Under the pieces are notes generated by a model. It was not told where the DNA came from. It saw nothing but the letters and a program-made list of their open reading frames with translations, and searched no databases. From Symbiobacterium terraclitae (lineage in GTDB: Bacteria > Bacillota > Sulfobacillia > Symbiobacteriales > Symbiobacteriaceae): a DNA stretch of 64,000 nt. Both the position numbers and the translations under genes were made by a program. The stretch covers positions 1-64,000 of the forward strand of contig NZ_JAGGLG010000009.1 of the NCBI RefSeq assembly GCF_017874315.1. Direction: 5' to 3'. Positions 35,403 to 42,710 of the stretch are shown one piece after another (the stretch's first letter is position 1; every line of letters begins with the position of its first letter).

Positions 35403-35923
35403 GCCGGGTCGAACGGCTGACCCGGATGGCGATCCTGGTGGCGCTGGGTGTGGTCTCGTCGTACTTCTCGGCGATTCCGCTGTTCGGGGCGAAGCTCTTC
35501 CCCGCCCAGCACGCCATCAACGTGGTCGCGGGTGCCATGCTGGGCCCGGTCTACGGCGGGGTAGTAGGCCTCGGCATCGCGGTGATCCGCATCCTGCTGG
35601 GCAGCGGCACCCCGCTGGCCGTCCCGGGGACGATCTTCGGCGTGGTGCTGGCGGGCCTCCTCTACCAGCGCACGGGATCGCGGCTGGCCGCCATGGCCGG
35701 CGAGGTGATCGGGACCGGCCTGGTCGGCGCGGTGGCGGCCTATCCGGTGGCGGTGCTGCTGTTGGACAACGCCAAGGCGGCCGCGGGCGGCATCGGCTTC
35801 TTCATCCCCAGCTTCGCGGCCAGCAGCGCAGCGGGCGCCCTGATCGGCGGCCAGGCGCTGGTGGTGCTGCAGCGGTTCCGCTTGATGGCGGCAGGCCGTG
35901 CGGCCTACCGGAGTGGAACCTGA
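35399..35923 (+). CDS. thiW: ECF transporter S component for the thiamine thiazole precursor (ThiW)
   Basis: This 174-residue membrane protein with about five or six helices is the substrate-binding component of an energy-coupling-factor transporter thought to import hydroxyethylthiazole. Typical features are LTRMAILVALGVVSSYFSAI, AQHAINVVAGAMLGPVYGG, and ALIGGQALV near the end. The ATG at 35399 overlaps the thiM-thiE stop as ATGA. No ECF energising genes are in the window, as expected for group II ECF S components. Its presence fits a salvage route: import HET, phosphorylate with ThiM, couple with ThiE. Confidence 0.9.
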   Translation: MSRVERLTRMAILVALGVVSSYFSAIPLFGAKLFPAQHAINVVAGAMLGPVYGGVVGLGIAVIRILLGSGTPLAVPGTIFGVVLAGLLYQRTGSRLAAMAGEVIGTGLVGAVAAYPVAVLLLDNAKAAAGGIGFFIPSFAASSAAGALIGGQALVVLQRFRLMAAGRAAYRSGT

Positions 35924-35938
35924 TTGCAGGACCTGCAT

Positions 35939-35973
35939 GCCCGCAGGGGCGGCCCCGCCCTGCGGGCCTTCCC
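35939..35973. terminator. Terminator after thiW (convergent with the lipoprotein gene)
   Basis: GCCCGCAGGG (35939-35948) pairs with CCCTGCGGGC (35958-35967), followed by cttccctt. Confidence 0.7.
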
Positions 35974-36000
35974 TTGCGCCAAGCCCGGGAAATCCGTCGC

Positions 36001-36864
36001 TCAGTCCTCCTCGTGAGTCCTGTCACCCATCAACGCCGAGAGCGGAACCCGCACTTGCTGCCCGTCAACCTCTCCTGTCAACCCTGCCTCTGTCCACGCG
36101 GGTGACCGGAGACCGGGGATGGTGTGGAACCAACCCGATTCGACGTACACCAAGACCGTGTTGCCGACACCGTCTTCGTAGTGCATCCACTTGTGATCAT
36201 CTGGGGAGAACTGGGGAGGTGTGTGCGCGAGGGGCAGCCCCCGGGCGACCTGCGCAAAGCCGCCATCGGGCGCCAGAGCGTGCAGGTCCATGGCATCCCC
36301 GGCCTGCCGGGCGTCCCATTCGCTCACCACCAGCTTGTCGTGGCCCCACCCGTCGCGGTACCAGCCGTGGGGATGCGTGAACGCGCCTTCCCGTGTGCGC
36401 GCGGCGACCACCTCGCCGCTCTCCAGGTCCATGATGGCAGCCCCGTACAGGCCGACCTGGGTCGAACCAGGCGGAAGCTCAATGGGTGCGGCGAATCCGA
36501 CGTACCTTCCACCCGGACTCATGTGCAGGAACCCGGCTGCGCTCCCCGCGGGAAGCAGCTCCCGCACTTCGCCGTCGGGGAACAGCCGCTTCAGAGACAG
36601 GTCTTCACTGTCCGCGTACACAACCGAACCGTCCGGTGCACGCACGGGAGACCACCTGCTTCCCGGTTCGGCCAGGAGGCTCACCGGCCCCACCTGATCC
36701 GCGCTGACGGTTTCCGGCGCCTCTGGTGACTCGCTGCTGGTGACAGCGCGGTCGGGCGTGCGCGGGACAGCACCGGCATCCCCGCCCGAACAGCCCGTCG
36801 ACGAGACGAGCGCGAAGAGCAAGAGAGGCAACACCGCCCTGCAGGCGGCACTTGGGCTGCACAT
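36001..36864 (-). CDS. Lipoprotein with beta-propeller-like repeats, unknown function
   Basis: This 287-residue secreted lipoprotein has a signal (about 1-26) whose lipobox ends SSTGC, followed by a Thr/Pro/Ala linker to about 55. The body contains repeated SPDG/SPGG-type blades (RAPDGSVVYADSEDLSLKRL, FLHMSPGGRYVGFAAP, PQFSPDDHKWMHYEDG), suggestive of a TolB/WD40-like propeller. The ATG at 36864 is supported by GGAGGTG 8 nt upstream on the minus strand; a longer frame to 36948 lacks this. No enzyme motifs are visible. Confidence 0.75.
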   Translation of the reverse strand: MCSPSAACRAVLPLLLFALVSSTGCSGGDAGAVPRTPDRAVTSSESPEAPETVSADQVGPVSLLAEPGSRWSPVRAPDGSVVYADSEDLSLKRLFPDGEVRELLPAGSAAGFLHMSPGGRYVGFAAPIELPPGSTQVGLYGAAIMDLESGEVVAARTREGAFTHPHGWYRDGWGHDKLVVSEWDARQAGDAMDLHALAPDGGFAQVARGLPLAHTPPQFSPDDHKWMHYEDGVGNTVLVYVESGWFHTIPGLRSPAWTEAGLTGEVDGQQVRVPLSALMGDRTHEED

Positions 36865-37170
36865 CGGGCCGCACCTCCATGCGCCGTGACGCCAGGTCCG
36901 TCCCTTCGCCACGACTGCGATTCCGCTCTGCGGATTCCAACGAAGCAAGTACCCGCAGGTTACGTTCCAGGGGCCGCTTCGGGGCCAGCCCGCACATCCG
37001 CAGCGACGTGCACAGGAGTTCTAGCCCGTCCTCCACCCAGACACGTGAATAAAAGAACTAGTCCGAATAGGTGTGAATGTCAGGAGGTAACCCGCTGGTC
37101 ACGGCCAATAGTTGAGAGAAGCACGGCCCTCGCTGGGAAGCGGAGGGTGGAAGAGGAGGGGTTGAGACCC
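36865..37170. other. Divergent intergenic region
   Basis: About 300 nt separate the lipoprotein and acyl-CoA synthetase genes. I see no gene. Several SD-like AGGAGG stretches occur without suitable start codons. Promoters for both genes presumably lie here but none is clear. Confidence 0.4.
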
Positions 37171-38799
37171 ATGACCATGCGGCACAACCTGACCCTGCAC
37201 ACCATGCTGGAGCGGGCCCGGCGGTACTTCCCGCACAAGGAGATCGTCTCCCGCACGGGTTCCGGAATCCTCCGGTACACCTACGCCGACTACTACGACA
37301 GGACGCGCAAGCTGGCGGCCGCCCTGACGAAGCTCGGGGTCAGGCGCGGGGACCGGGTGGGCACCATCGCCTGGAACCACCACCGGCACCTGGAGGCCTA
37401 TTTCGCGGTGCCCTGCATGGGGGCCTCGCTGCATACCATCAACCTGCGGCTGCCCCCGGACCACCTGGCCTATGTGATCAACCACGCCGGCGACCGCGTC
37501 CTCCTGGTCGACCCGGACCTGGTGCCGCTGGTCGAGGCGGTGAAGGAGCAGCTGGAGACCGTCGAGCACTACATCATCATGGCCGACGGTCCGCTGCCCG
37601 AGACCAAGCTCTCGCCGGTCTACAGCTATGAGGAGCTGCTGTCCGCCGCCCCCGACGACTACCGCTTCCCCGAGGACATCGATGAGTGGGCCGAGGCGGG
37701 CATGTGCTTCTCGTCGGCCACCACGGGCCTGCCGAAGGGGGTCACCTACGCCCACCGGGCGATCTACCTCCACTCGATGATGGTCTGCATGGCCGACACC
37801 GTCGGGATTGGGGAGAAGGACGTCGTCATGCCCGTGGTGCCGATGTTCCACGTCAATGCCTGGGGCATGCCCTTCGCTGCCACCTGGATGGGCTCCAAGC
37901 AGGTGCTGCCCGGTCCCCGCCCGGATCCGCACACCCTCTGCAAGCTGATGCAGGACGAGAAGGTCACGCTGGCCGCCGGCGTACCGACGGTCTGGATGGG
38001 CGTCCTGCAGGCGATGGAGCAGGAGCGGTACGACCTCTCCTCCATCACCCGGGTGGCGTGCGGCGGCTCGGCCGCGCCCAGGGCGCTGATCGAGGCCTAC
38101 GAGCAGAAGCTGGGCGTCCCGTTCCTACACGCCTACGGCATGACCGAGGCGGCGCCCGTCACCCACGTCAGCCGGCTGAAGTCGACGCTGGAGGACGCGC
38201 CGGCCGACGAGCGGTACGCCAAGAAGTCCAAGCAGGGCCTGCTCGCCCCGGGGCTGGACATGCTGGTCCTGAAAGAGGACGGCACGGAGGTGGCCTGGGA
38301 CGGCCGGGAGATGGGCGAGGTGGTGCTCCGCGGGCCGTGGATCGCCGATTCCTACTACAACGACGAGCGGTCCCGTGCGACCTTCAGGGAGGGCTGGTAC
38401 TACACCGGCGACGTGGCCACCGTGGACCCGGACGGCTACATGCAGATCGTCGACCGGATGAAGGACCTGGTGAAGTCCGGCGGCGAGTGGATCTCGTCGG
38501 TCGACCTGGAGAACGCGATCATGGCACACCCGAAGGTGGCCGAGGCGGCGGTGGTGGCCGTCTACCACCCGAAGTGGCAGGAGCGGCCGCTGGCCTGCGT
38601 CGTGCCGAAGCAGGGAGCCGAGCTGACCGCCGAGGAGATCAAGGAGTTCCTGAAGGGCAGGGTCGCCGACTGGTGGATCCCGGACGAGGTGATCTTCATC
38701 AGCGAGGTGCCCAAGACGAGCGTGGGCAAGTTCAACAAGAAGGTACTGCGGGAGAAGTACTGGAACCATCTGGCTCCGGAGCAGGAGCCGGCGGACTAG
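37171..38799 (+). CDS. Acyl-CoA synthetase / long-chain-fatty-acid-CoA ligase-like AMP-forming enzyme
   Basis: This 542-residue member of the ANL superfamily activates a carboxylic acid with ATP and CoA. The P-loop-like motif A3 is SSATTGLPKGVTYAHRA (about 177-193). HAYGMTEAAPVTH is motif A5, WYYTGDVATVDPDGYMQIVDR contains the hinge Asp, and KTSVGKFNKKVLRE holds the catalytic Lys near the C-terminus. The MFHVNAWG segment is typical of medium/long-chain fatty acyl ligases. The ATG at 37171 is about 10 nt from GAGGAGG; TTG 37162 is possible but too close to the site. It is a single gene flanked by a terminator. Confidence 0.92.
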   Translation: MTMRHNLTLHTMLERARRYFPHKEIVSRTGSGILRYTYADYYDRTRKLAAALTKLGVRRGDRVGTIAWNHHRHLEAYFAVPCMGASLHTINLRLPPDHLAYVINHAGDRVLLVDPDLVPLVEAVKEQLETVEHYIIMADGPLPETKLSPVYSYEELLSAAPDDYRFPEDIDEWAEAGMCFSSATTGLPKGVTYAHRAIYLHSMMVCMADTVGIGEKDVVMPVVPMFHVNAWGMPFAATWMGSKQVLPGPRPDPHTLCKLMQDEKVTLAAGVPTVWMGVLQAMEQERYDLSSITRVACGGSAAPRALIEAYEQKLGVPFLHAYGMTEAAPVTHVSRLKSTLEDAPADERYAKKSKQGLLAPGLDMLVLKEDGTEVAWDGREMGEVVLRGPWIADSYYNDERSRATFREGWYYTGDVATVDPDGYMQIVDRMKDLVKSGGEWISSVDLENAIMAHPKVAEAAVVAVYHPKWQERPLACVVPKQGAELTAEEIKEFLKGRVADWWIPDEVIFISEVPKTSVGKFNKKVLREKYWNHLAPEQEPAD

Positions 38800-38808
38800 G
38801 CAGAACGA

Positions 38809-38846
38809 GGCAGCCCCGGAACTGATCGCCCGCCGGGGCTGCCTCA
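38809..38846 (+). terminator. Terminator after the acyl-CoA synthetase gene
   Basis: GGCAGCCCCGG (38809-38819) pairs with CCGGGGCTGCC (38833-38843), followed by tcat. From 38847 to 39053 no gene is visible. Confidence 0.65.
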
Positions 38847-39053
38847 TCACGCGCCGGTGGGCATCCGCCTTCCACCCGGTCAGGCGTGCAGGGGGTCTGC
38901 GGCAACCGCAGCGGGCAATCTCCGGTGCGCGTCGGCTGAATCAGGTGGCGCGAGGACGCCCATCCGACTTCGCAAGTAGGGGGCGGCGATGGGGCATCAG
39001 GCGCGAATCCAGAATAGAGACTATACACATTAGGTCGACTTTTAGGAACATAA

Positions 39054-39087
39054 CCTCATGCGGCTGCGTGCTGCGACTTCCTATAGT
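39054..39087 (+). promoter_or_regulatory. Promoter region of multicopper oxidase 1, conserved with copy 2
   Basis: CCTCATGCGG (39054-39063) and a TATAGT -10 (39082-39087) are spaced exactly as in the second oxidase promoter (28 nt from block start to -10). The block coincides with the -35 position, which is otherwise non-consensus, so activator-dependent transcription is plausible. Confidence 0.6.
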
Positions 39088-39117
39088 GGTGTTACTACGA
39101 GACGGGAGGTCGTTCGC

Positions 39118-40146
39118 ATGGCAGTCGAGACTCGCCGTGACTTCCTCAAGGCCGCCGGCCTGGTTACGGGCGGTCTGATGGTTCTGGGGCTCAGTGGATG
39201 TGCGTCAGGTGCTCGGGAAGCCAGCACTGGCGATAACCACGCCGGTAGCACCTCGGCTGCCTCGGACACCGGACGCATGGACTGGCAGGAGATGGACCGG
39301 CACCACCGGGAGGGCATCGAGGCATTCCCCGCCGCGACCGAGGGGAAGGGGAACCAGCTCCTGCCCTACACGATGGACGGTGACGTGAAGGTCTTCGAGC
39401 TCACCTGTTCGGAGATCGAGTGGGAGGTCGAGCCGGGCAAGAAGGTCCGGGCGATGGCATACAACGGCACCGTACCCGGCCCGGTGATCCGGGTGACCGA
39501 GGGCGACAAGGTGCGGGTCCACGTGCGGAACCAGCTGCAGGAGTCCACCTGCGTGCACTGGCATGGTCTGCGGGTGCCCAACAACATGGACGGCGTGCCG
39601 TTCATCACCCAGGACCCGATTCCGCCCGGAGGCAGCTTCACCTACGAGTTCGTGGCCAAGCCGTTCGGCACGCACATGTACCACTCGCACCACAACTCGG
39701 CCCAGCAGGTCGGGCTCGGCCTGCTCGGCGCCTTCATCATCGACCCGAAGGATCCGGGCGTCGAACCGGCCTATGACCGGGAGTACCTGATCGTGCTCAA
39801 CGACGGTGCGCACGGGTACACCCTCAACGGCAAGGGCTTCCCGGCCACCGAGCCCTTCACCGCCAAGCTGGGCGAGCGCGTCCGCTTCCGGTTCATGAAC
39901 GAGGGCGTGATGTACCACCCGATGCACCTGCACGGGTTCGCCTTCGAGGTCTTCGCCCGGGACGGCTATCTCCTGCCGCAGCCGTTCCGCTGCGACACGC
40001 TCTCCATCGGCCCCGGCGAGCGGTGGGACGCCATCGTCGTCGCCGACGAGCCCGGCGTGTGGGCCTTCCACTGCCACATCCTGCCCCACGCGGAGAGCCA
40101 GATGGGCATGTACGGCATGGTCACCGCCTTCATCGTCGAGGGATAA
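39118..40146 (+). CDS. Tat-exported multicopper oxidase lipoprotein, copy 1
   Basis: This 342-residue two-domain multicopper oxidase carries a twin-arginine signal (TRRDFLKAAG) followed by a lipobox-like GLSGC (about residue 27), so it is probably a Tat-exported lipoprotein. All four copper motifs are present: HWHG (His147, His149), HSHH (His189, 191, 192), HPMHLHG (His267, 270, 272) and HCHILPHAESQM (His318, Cys319, His320, His324, Met329). This gives T1, T2 and T3 sites of a laccase-like enzyme reducing O2 while oxidising Cu(I), Mn, phenols or similar. The motif order differs from NirK-type nitrite reductase. The ATG at 39118 follows GGGAGGT. A near-duplicate lies at 41530. Confidence 0.92.
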   Translation: MAVETRRDFLKAAGLVTGGLMVLGLSGCASGAREASTGDNHAGSTSAASDTGRMDWQEMDRHHREGIEAFPAATEGKGNQLLPYTMDGDVKVFELTCSEIEWEVEPGKKVRAMAYNGTVPGPVIRVTEGDKVRVHVRNQLQESTCVHWHGLRVPNNMDGVPFITQDPIPPGGSFTYEFVAKPFGTHMYHSHHNSAQQVGLGLLGAFIIDPKDPGVEPAYDREYLIVLNDGAHGYTLNGKGFPATEPFTAKLGERVRFRFMNEGVMYHPMHLHGFAFEVFARDGYLLPQPFRCDTLSIGPGERWDAIVVADEPGVWAFHCHILPHAESQMGMYGMVTAFIVEG

Positions 40147-40156
40147 CGCCTGTCCG

Positions 40157-40188
40157 CCCCGCCGGCCGCCGTGGCCGGCGGGGTCTTC
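40157..40188 (+). terminator. Terminator after multicopper oxidase 1
   Basis: CCCCGCCGGCC (40157-40167) pairs with GGCCGGCGGGG (40173-40183), followed by tctt. Confidence 0.7.
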
Positions 40189-40299
40189 CAGTTGCCGGTC
40201 GACGGTGTACCTGCCGCGCACTCAGGTGCCGTGGACGGTGTGCCGGGTCCCGCCGGGAGTGGTAACATGTTGGGGAGGGACGCGCAAAGGGGGATGCTC

Positions 40300-40914
40300 G
40301 TGCACATCAAGATCTTTTCCGACTACATCTGACCCTTCTGCTACATCGGCGAGGGGCTCGTCGAACGACTCCGGCGGGAGCCGGACCTGGACCTGACCGT
40401 GACGTGGCTGCCCTTCGAGCTGCACCCGGATACCCCGCAAGAGGGCGTGTCGCTGCTGCAGAAGCTGGGGCACCTCAGCGCCCCACAGCTCGAGATGATG
40501 ATGGCAGAGCTGCGGCAGCGGGCGGCCGGGCTCGGCCTGCCCTTCAACCCGCCGCCCACGCTGTTCAACACCCGCAGGGCCCTGCAGCTCGCCGAGTTTG
40601 GCCGCGACCGTGGACGCCTGGACCATCTGCACCGGCCGCTCTTTCAGGCCTACTTCGTGGACGGGGCCAACCTGAGCGACGAGGGGGTCCTGCGCCGGGT
40701 GGCCGAGGCGGCCGGCCTGGACGCCGACGCCGGGCTGGCGGCCGTGCGGGAGGGGCGGTACGCGCGCAGGCTGGCCGACGCCGCGGCAGAGGCCGACCGC
40801 TATGGCGTGCGGGCTGTGCCCACCTTCATCATCAACGACCGCTACAAGGTGGTCGGGGCGCAGCCCTACGAGAAACTGAGGGAGATCCTGCGAACGGTGG
40901 CCCGGGAGGGCTGA
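40300..40914 (+). CDS. FrnE/DsbA-family oxidoreductase, candidate selenoprotein (UxxC) read through TGA 40330-40332
   Basis: This frame runs 204 codons with one in-frame TGA at codon 11. The sequence reads MHIKIFSDYI-TGA-PFCYIGEG, and FrnE-family proteins have SDxxCPxCYIG there, so TGA replaces exactly the first active-site Cys while Cys14 remains. After the TGA the frame is intact: a helical insert (LFNTRRALQLAEFGRDRG, HLHRPLFQAYFVDGANL) and the cis-Pro motif GVRAVPTFIINDRYKVVGAQ. The GTG at 40300 lies 6 nt after AAAGGGGG; ATG 40294 is an alternative. A short G-loop stem follows the TGA (40346-40364). If TGA encodes Sec, this is a thiol/selenol oxidoreductase; if not, it is truncated after 10 residues. 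The gene sits between two multicopper oxidases. Confidence 0.8.
40346..40364 (+). promoter_or_regulatory. Candidate bacterial SECIS element
   Basis: TCGGCGAG (40346-40353) pairs with CTCGTCGA (40357-40364), eight pairs with one G.T, around a GGG loop. The loop begins 21 nt after the TGA. Bacterial SECIS stems lie just downstream of the Sec codon with a G at the start of a small apical loop, which this fits. The assignment rests on inspection only. Confidence 0.55.
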
Positions 40915-40927
40915 CCGCATGGGCCGA

Positions 40928-40969
40928 GACCCTGCATCTGCCTCCGTGCGGGCATGCAGGGTCTTCTTG
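40928..40969 (+). terminator. Terminator after the FrnE-like gene
   Basis: GACCCTGCAT (40928-40937) pairs with ATGCAGGGTC (40954-40963), followed by ttctt. Confidence 0.75.
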
Positions 40970-40973
40970 CGTT

Positions 40974-41276
40974 ATGGCGGTGCGTGTCGAGGTGGAGTAC
41001 GGCGACGAGGTGGTTGACGGAGACACAGCCACGGTCGCCATGACGATTTTCGCGCCGGACATCGCGGCGATCGGCGATGCGGTCTTCGCAGATGCCGCGG
41101 GCTCGCTCGCGGCGGCCGGGCATGGCGGCAGGGTCGAACCGGACCCTGAGCTGCCGCTGGTATTCATGTCCGCCCTTGCCGATCCGTACTCGCCGAAAAC
41201 GGAATCGAAATACGAAGCTCGCCTGGTGAGAGTCGACGGGGAATGGCGGGTGCGCGCCATCACCCGGGTGCGGTGA
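40974..41276 (+). pseudogene. Possible remnant of a lipoprotein-like gene (C-terminal fragment)
   Basis: An open frame of 100 codons from ATG 40974 reads VRVEVEYGDEVVDGDTATVA and ends SKYEARLVRVDGEWRVRAIT. This has the look of the C-terminal beta-rich domain of DUF4878/DUF5105-like lipoproteins (a 'GDTATV ... VRVDGEWRV' pattern). There is no signal peptide, and no ribosome binding site precedes the ATG; it starts right after a terminator. I consider it a truncated remnant more likely than an expressed gene, but cannot exclude a small protein. The following 41277-41465 shows no gene. Confidence 0.4.
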
Positions 41277-41465
41277 GCCTCTCTGCCTCCTGTGCGACGC
41301 GGCCATCGGGCGATATGTTGCCGGGCGCGGCAGCAGGATCGGGTACATGCCGGTAGGGTGGTCCGCGGAGTGATCTACGGCCTCGCGAGGATAGACCGCC
41401 GGCGTCACCTCGGGTCGGCGACCGGATATACGCCATGAAAAATAGATATATGTTTAGTAACCGGG

Positions 41466-41499
41466 CCTCATGCGGTTAACGTATGAGGCTTTCTATACT
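41466..41499 (+). promoter_or_regulatory. Promoter region of multicopper oxidase 2 with palindromic operator candidate
   Basis: CCTCATGCGG (41466-41475) and TATACT (41494-41499) have the same spacing as upstream of copy 1. Here the block is part of an imperfect 23-bp palindrome, CCTCAT at 41466-41471 and ATGAGG at 41483-41488, centred on GTTAAC. A dimeric regulator could bind between -35 and -10. Confidence 0.6.
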
Positions 41500-41529
41500 G
41501 GTCTTACACAAACATGGGGGGTCGTTCGC

Positions 41530-42558
41530 ATGGCAGTAGAAACACGCCGCGACTTTATCAAGGCCGCGGGTCTGGTTACGGGCGGCCTGATGGTCCTTGG
41601 CATCACTGGATGTGCCACCGGTACGAAGCAGGACAGCCACGACAACGACAACACCAGCCACACCCCTTCGACCACCGACCCCGGGAGCATGGACTGGCAG
41701 GAGATGGACCGCCACCACCGGGAGGGGATCGAGGCCTTCCCCGCGGCCACCGAGGGGAAGGGGAACCAGCTCCTGCCCTACACGATGGACGGCGACGTCA
41801 AGGTCTTCGAACTGACCTGTACGGAGATCGAGTGGGAGACGCAGCCCGGCAAGAAGGTCCGGGCGATGGCCTACAACGGCACCGTGCCCGGCCCCGTGAT
41901 CCGGGTGACCGAGGGCGACAAGGTGCGGATCATTGTCAAGAACGAGATGAAGGAATCCACCGCCGTGCACTGGCACGGCCTGCGGCTGCCCAACAACATG
42001 GACGGCGTGCCCTTCATCACCCAGGATCCGATCCCGCCCGGCGGCAGCTTCACCTACGAGTTCGTCGCCAAGCCGGCCGGTACGCACATGTACCACTCGC
42101 ACCACAACTCGACTGAGCAGGTCGGGCTTGGTCTGCTCGGCGCCTTCATCATCGATCCGAAGGACCCGGCTGCCGAGCCGGCCTATGACCGGGAGTACCT
42201 GATCGTGCTCAACGACGGCACCCACGGGTACACCATCAACGGCAAGAGCTTCCCGGCCACCGAGCCCCTCGTCGCCAAGAAGGGCGAGCGCGTGCGCATC
42301 CGCTTCATGAACCAGGGCGTGATGTACCACCCGATGCACCTGCACGGGTTCGCCTTCGAGGTCTTCGCCCGGGACGGCTACCCCCTGCCGCAGCCGTTCC
42401 TGTGCGACACGCTCTCCATCGCCCCCGGCGAGCGGTGGGACGCCATCGTCGTGGCCGACGAACCCGGCGTCTGGGCCTTCCACTGCCACATCCTGTCCCA
42501 CGCCGAGAGCCGGATGGGCATGTACGGCATGGTGACCGCCCTGATCGTCGAGGAGTAA
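41530..42558 (+). CDS. Tat-exported multicopper oxidase lipoprotein, copy 2
   Basis: This 342-residue protein matches copy 1 in length and nearly throughout in sequence. It has the twin-arginine signal (TRRDFIKAAG), lipobox-like GITGC, and the copper motifs HWHG, HSHH, HPMHLHG and HCHILSHAESRM at identical residue numbers. The main divergence is the roughly 27-residue linker after the lipobox Cys (Asp/Asn/Thr/Ser-rich here, Ala/Gly/Ser-rich in copy 1), plus scattered substitutions in surface positions. A recent tandem duplication, with the FrnE-like gene between copies, is implied. The ATG at 41530 follows a GGGGGG site. It is followed by its own hairpin. Confidence 0.92.
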   Translation: MAVETRRDFIKAAGLVTGGLMVLGITGCATGTKQDSHDNDNTSHTPSTTDPGSMDWQEMDRHHREGIEAFPAATEGKGNQLLPYTMDGDVKVFELTCTEIEWETQPGKKVRAMAYNGTVPGPVIRVTEGDKVRIIVKNEMKESTAVHWHGLRLPNNMDGVPFITQDPIPPGGSFTYEFVAKPAGTHMYHSHHNSTEQVGLGLLGAFIIDPKDPAAEPAYDREYLIVLNDGTHGYTINGKSFPATEPLVAKKGERVRIRFMNQGVMYHPMHLHGFAFEVFARDGYPLPQPFLCDTLSIAPGERWDAIVVADEPGVWAFHCHILSHAESRMGMYGMVTALIVEE

Positions 42559-42569
42559 CGCGGCACAGC

Positions 42570-42597
42570 CCCGCCGGCCGCCACAGCCGGCGGGTTT
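42570..42597 (+). terminator. Terminator after multicopper oxidase 2
   Basis: CCCGCCGGC (42570-42578) pairs with GCCGGCGGG (42586-42594), followed by TTT. The hairpin resembles the one after copy 1. Confidence 0.7.
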
Positions 42598-42710
42598 CGC
42601 GCGCTCCGGAGGCCCTTGCGCCCGCTCTTTCACGCACCCATGCAGGTCATGCGGCGTGCTCTCCCGAATTCCCACCGGGTAGCAAGACCGCACCAGAAGG
42701 AGGAGATCAG

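Noticed and set aside
37071-37170. T-box-like leader before the acyl-CoA synthetase gene
   Set aside because: An AGGGTGG stretch recalls the T-box motif, but the rest (ACCGCG, specifier loop, terminator) is missing and the gene is not an amino-acid gene.
39118-42558. Copper nitrite reductase (NirK) assignment for the oxidases
   Set aside because: Both proteins have HWHG, HSHH, HPMHLHG and HCHxxxHxxxxM, i.e. a full trinuclear site, unlike NirK.
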